A stretch of DNA of 8,161 bases from positions 1 through 8,161 of the forward strand of contig USIG01000077.1 of NCBI GenBank assembly GCA_900554685.1. The letters run 5' to 3'. Positions 6,298-8,161 of the stretch are shown piece after piece. Position 1 is the first letter of the stretch. Every line of letters begins with the position of its first letter. The notes beneath the pieces are model-generated. The model was not told the DNA's origin. It did no database searches and saw only the letters and a program-made list of their open reading frames with translations. This DNA is from an uncultured Cryptobacterium sp. (GTDB lineage: Bacteria; Actinomycetota; Coriobacteriia; Coriobacteriales; Eggerthellaceae). Made by a program: the position numbers and the translations under genes.

Positions 6298-6306
6298 TGC
6301 TATAGT
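6298..6306 (+). promoter_or_regulatory. Extended -10 promoter of hemH, predicting a leaderless transcript
   Basis: TGC-TATAGT is an extended -10 with 5 of 6 positions matching TATAAT. It ends 7 nt before the hemH ATG at 6314, so initiation at the usual distance falls on or next to the A of the start codon. No Shine-Dalgarno sequence is visible before this ATG. A -35 at standard spacing is not evident, which extended -10 promoters can tolerate. Confidence 0.5.
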
Positions 6307-6313
6307 CACGAGC

Positions 6314-7306
6314 ATGAGACATGAACAGGAAAAAATTGGAGTTATCTTAATCAACACGGGATCTCCCGCATCGCCGAGGCCTTGCGATATTCGTCCCTAC
6401 CTTATTGATTTTCTTTCCGACAAAAATATCATTCCTGTTCCAAGCCCTCTTTGGCAGCCAATCCTCCGCGGAATTATTGCGCGTAAACATCCCCGTAAAA
6501 CTGCTCCTCGCTATCAAAGGGTGTGGACGCCTGAGGGTGCACCTCTTCTCGTTGAGACCTACGCGCAGCGAGACGCCCTCAATAAACGTTTCCTGCAAAA
6601 TAACCTTCCCTTTGTTGCCGAGGTTGGCATGCGTTATGGATCCCCTTCGATTGAGGATGCTTACCATACTCTCAAACAACAGGGATGTAGTCGCTTTATA
6701 GGGTTTCCCCTCTTTCCTCAAACTGCCACTTGCACAACGACAACGTGCAAAGAAAAATTTTTGAGTATTGTTCCTGCCTTAGAAGTTGCAGGGGTTATTG
6801 AAGGATATGCTTCCAATCCCTTGTATTCACAGGCCCTTGCCCGCTCAATAGCTGAACAGTGGACTTGGCAACCTGGAAGCAAGATACTCTTTTCACTTCA
6901 CTCCATCCCTCTTAGCAACGTAAAGGCAGGAGATACCTACCTGGAGGAAACCAAAGAATCGCTCAGCAAGACCGCAGAACTATTGGGGCTTACTGCATCC
7001 GATTGGGATATTGCCTACCATTCCCGTTTCGACAATTCACGTGCCTGGGTGACACCTTCCCCTGAAACCGTTTTAACAAAATGGGCAGAGCAAGGAACAA
7101 ACCGCATCGCACTGGTGACCCCTGGGTTTGCAGCTGATTGTCTCGAATCGCTCTACGATATTGCCCTTGTTGCTAAAGAACACTTTGAGGGGTGCTGTCA
7201 CAAACACAGCCTCTCGCCCGATGTTACCTATATTCCAGCACTTAACCATCGCAGCGATCACCTTGATCTTTTGTTTGACGAAATCACTCATGTAGGCAGT
7301 GCCTAA
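6314..7306 (+). CDS. hemH: Ferrochelatase
   Basis: Inserts ferrous iron into a porphyrin in the last steps of heme synthesis. 330 residues from ATG 6314, normal for the family. Motifs: ILINTGSP at 11-18; YLIDFLSDKNIIPVPSPLWQ at 29-48; RYQRVWTPEGAPLLVE at 66-81; FPLFPQTATCTTTT at 131-144; SLHSIP at 194-199 with catalytic His196; YHSRFDNSRAWVTPSPETVL at 235-254; PGFAADCLESLYDIA at 270-284 with the conserved acidic Glu278; YIPALN at 306-311. The C-terminal block and SRF motif resemble the proteobacterial (E. coli-type, protoporphyrin) enzymes, whereas HSIP at the catalytic site is more like Gram-positive enzymes. I cannot decide from sequence alone between protoporphyrin and coproporphyrin as substrate. 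The same frame stays open upstream into the antisense of the ABC-F gene, but family similarity begins at this ATG. No other heme gene is in the window. Confidence 0.95.
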   Translation: MRHEQEKIGVILINTGSPASPRPCDIRPYLIDFLSDKNIIPVPSPLWQPILRGIIARKHPRKTAPRYQRVWTPEGAPLLVETYAQRDALNKRFLQNNLPFVAEVGMRYGSPSIEDAYHTLKQQGCSRFIGFPLFPQTATCTTTTCKEKFLSIVPALEVAGVIEGYASNPLYSQALARSIAEQWTWQPGSKILFSLHSIPLSNVKAGDTYLEETKESLSKTAELLGLTASDWDIAYHSRFDNSRAWVTPSPETVLTKWAEQGTNRIALVTPGFAADCLESLYDIALVAKEHFEGCCHKHSLSPDVTYIPALNHRSDHLDLLFDEITHVGSA

Positions 7307-7340
7307 TTTTCACGTAAATGTCTCACTTGTCTCTAATCTC

Positions 7341-7360
7341 TTCAACAATATATTGTTAAA
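7341..7360. promoter_or_regulatory. Palindromic candidate operator upstream of the universal stress protein gene
   Basis: AACAATATATTGTT (7344-7357) is a perfect 14-bp palindrome. Extending it gives TTC...AAA (7341-7360), 20 bp with a single mismatched pair. It lies 35 bp after the hemH stop codon and about 30 bp upstream of the candidate usp -10, a position suited to an activator or repressor dimer. It is not followed by a T-run and is purely A/T-rich at the centre, so it is not a terminator. I do not recognise the regulator. Confidence 0.5.
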
Positions 7361-7385
7361 ATGTCAGTCCACAAACACCCCCTCA

Positions 7386-7399
7386 TGCTAGGATGTAAT
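7386..7399 (+). promoter_or_regulatory. Promoter region of the universal stress protein gene
   Basis: Two overlapping -10 candidates: extended TGC-TAGGAT (7386-7394) and TGTAAT (7394-7399, 5 of 6). No clear -35 is seen. A start near 7402-7406 would leave a leader of about 20 nt including the AGAGGGG ribosome binding site at 7411-7417. Confidence 0.4.
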
Positions 7400-7422
7400 C
7401 AGGGCAAACGAGAGGGGAAATC

Positions 7423-7899
7423 ATGGAATACAAGAACATCTTAGTTCCATTCGACGGCTCTAAACACGCGATGGGCGCCGTAAAGGCGGCATTGGGACTT
7501 ATTAAGGGATCCGAAGACAGCAAAATTACTATTCTGCACGTGGTATCGATGAGCGTTGCTCCTACCATTTCTGAAAGCGATCCTGTATTAGGTTCAACGC
7601 CGACCTACATTGATTATCTTGATTACGAAAATCTCTACGATGATTCGCTCACGAAAAAGCGAGAAAAAATGATTCAGGAAGTTACCGCTGAATTTCCAAA
7701 TCTTCCCACCGAGCAAGTAGAGTTTGATGCCATTGCACATCCGTCTCCCGTTCAAGCAATCGCAGAATACTGTAAATCTCAGTCCTGCGACATGATTGTT
7801 ATGGGACGCAGGGGTCTTGGTGCAATTCGCGGTATGCTTGGCAGCGTAAGTTCAGGGGTTTTGCGCTCAACCGATCTTCCTGTTTTAACGGTTAAATAG
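7423..7899 (+). CDS. Universal stress protein (UspA family)
   Basis: Small cytoplasmic nucleotide-binding-fold protein, typically dimeric and induced by starvation or other stress. 158 residues, a single Usp domain. It starts MEYKNILVPFDGSKHAMGAV, the usual first strand and Asp11 of ATP-binding Usp proteins. The C-terminal nucleotide motif is GRRGLGAIRGMLGSVS (128-143), close to the G-2X-G-9X-G-S pattern but with 8 rather than 9 residues in the second gap, a variant I believe is common. It ends with the typical LPVLTVK strand. A helix rich in charged residues (about 66-90) sits between the two halves. ATG 7423 has a strong ribosome binding site (AGAGGGG, 5 nt). It stands alone after hemH, with its own promoter, an upstream palindrome and a terminator at 8046-8087. 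Confidence 0.95.
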   Translation: MEYKNILVPFDGSKHAMGAVKAALGLIKGSEDSKITILHVVSMSVAPTISESDPVLGSTPTYIDYLDYENLYDDSLTKKREKMIQEVTAEFPNLPTEQVEFDAIAHPSPVQAIAEYCKSQSCDMIVMGRRGLGAIRGMLGSVSSGVLRSTDLPVLTVK

Positions 7900-7913
7900 G
7901 CCCTATTTTCTCT

Positions 7914-7956
7914 GTACACGCAAACCCGAGAAACAAATTAAACTCGGGTTGTATAC
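7914..7956. repeat. Hairpin 1 after the universal stress protein gene, without T-run
   Basis: AACCCGAG (7923-7930) pairs with CTCGGGTT (7943-7950) around a 12-nt loop. Beyond a 3-nt bulge the helix continues, GTACAC (7914-7919) with GTATAC (7951-7956), one mismatch. It is not followed by T residues on either strand, so it is not a classical terminator. It starts 15 nt after the stop codon. Confidence 0.7.
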
Positions 7957-7971
7957 CAATCGGATTATAGA

Positions 7972-7999
7972 TCAAGGCCCTAAGATACTAGGGCCTTGA
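7972..7999. repeat. Hairpin 2 after the universal stress protein gene: perfect 11-bp stem
   Basis: TCAAGGCCCTA (7972-7982) pairs exactly with TAGGGCCTTGA (7989-7999), with a 6-nt loop. No T-run follows on either strand. It lies 15 nt after hairpin 1. Confidence 0.75.
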
Positions 8000-8031
8000 A
8001 GTTAAAGGGTGCTATGCCCGATATCGTAAAC

Positions 8032-8050
8032 GCCGTTTTACCCATACGGC
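8032..8050 (+). promoter_or_regulatory. Possible antiterminator helix competing with the usp terminator
   Basis: GCCGT (8032-8036) can pair with ACGGC (8046-8050), which is also the first half of the terminator stem at 8046-8079. The two pairings exclude each other, the arrangement used in attenuators. The helix is only 5 bp with a 9-nt loop and much weaker than the terminator, so it may be fortuitous. Confidence 0.2.
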
Positions 8051-8087
8051 TTGCAGGAGATACTTTTCTTGCAAGCCGTTTTGTTTT
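8046..8087 (+). terminator. Rho-independent terminator downstream of the universal stress protein gene
   Basis: ACGGCTTGCA (8046-8055) pairs perfectly with TGCAAGCCGT (8070-8079). The stem continues with five further pairs (two G-U) to a 4-nt loop at 8061-8064. TTTTGTTTT follows at 8079-8087. It sits about 150 nt after the usp stop codon, unusually far, with two other hairpins in between. Confidence 0.92.
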
Positions 8088-8161
8088 CGATCAAAAAAAG
8101 AAATGCGGGTTATAGGAAAAAATGTGTTGCTAGCGCTTAGTCCCAATCATGTCTGAATGAT
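8088..8161. other. Right-edge intergenic tail, no gene seen
   Basis: A/T-rich sequence after the terminator. The only ATG-led frame (8103) closes after 17 codons and has no ribosome binding site. ATCAT-N6-ATGAT at 8146-8161 touches the window edge and could be half of something longer. Nothing else can be supported. Confidence 0.4.

Noticed and set aside
5852..6313. Longer ferrochelatase starting at 5852
   Set aside because: The extra 154 residues are the antisense of the ABC-F gene plus the promoter region and have no family similarity; the conserved protein starts at 6314.
8002..8045. T-box-like sequence AAAGGGTGCTATGCCCG before the terminator
   Set aside because: It resembles the T-box consensus only loosely. 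The UGGN bulge needed to pair with the tRNA end is UGCU here, there is no specifier stem in the available space, and the preceding gene is a complete usp.

Overview
The window is an ordinary-looking piece of bacterial chromosome of medium GC with dense, mostly minus-strand housekeeping genes. The LemA and Usp sequences, encoded CCA on the tRNA, GTG starts and a probable leaderless gene suggest an actinobacterium. A medium-GC member of the Coriobacteriia (for example something like Cryptobacterium) is my best guess, but this is inference from protein resemblance and not a database result.

Layout, left to right. Positions 1-117 hold an octanucleotide tandem array (unit CACTACAG) that runs off the left edge. 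Four minus-strand genes follow in transcription order from 2782 down to 142: tadA (tRNA adenosine deaminase), ispE (MEP-pathway isoprenoid kinase), lemA (membrane-anchored LemA protein) and crcB (fluoride exporter). The lemA-crcB gap holds a nested RNA fold that would bury a strong ribosome binding site, plus a 7-codon ORF in frame with crcB. At 3012-3099 is tRNA-Ser(UGA) on the plus strand, with its own promoter and terminator. Next come two minus-strand genes, an Uup-type ABC-F ATPase (6183-4327) followed by a shikimate dehydrogenase family gene (4260-3391), closed by a strong terminator at 3343-3318. On the plus strand, diverging from the ABC-F gene, is a ferrochelatase (6314-7306), probably made from a leaderless mRNA. 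It is followed by a universal stress protein gene (7423-7899) with a palindromic candidate operator upstream and three stacked hairpins downstream, the last a canonical terminator.

Functionally the genes do not form one pathway. They cover translation (tRNA-Ser, TadA, ABC-F), precursor biosynthesis (IspE, AroE-like, ferrochelatase) and stress or ion homeostasis (Usp, CrcB). tadA-ispE-lemA are closely spaced and probably co-transcribed, with crcB possibly controlled separately after transcription.

I found no phage, transposon, CRISPR array, toxin-antitoxin or defence system. The signals most worth a second look are regulatory: the SD-sequestering leader before crcB, the edge-truncated octamer array, and the three-hairpin tail of the stress-protein gene with a possible competing helix at its terminator.
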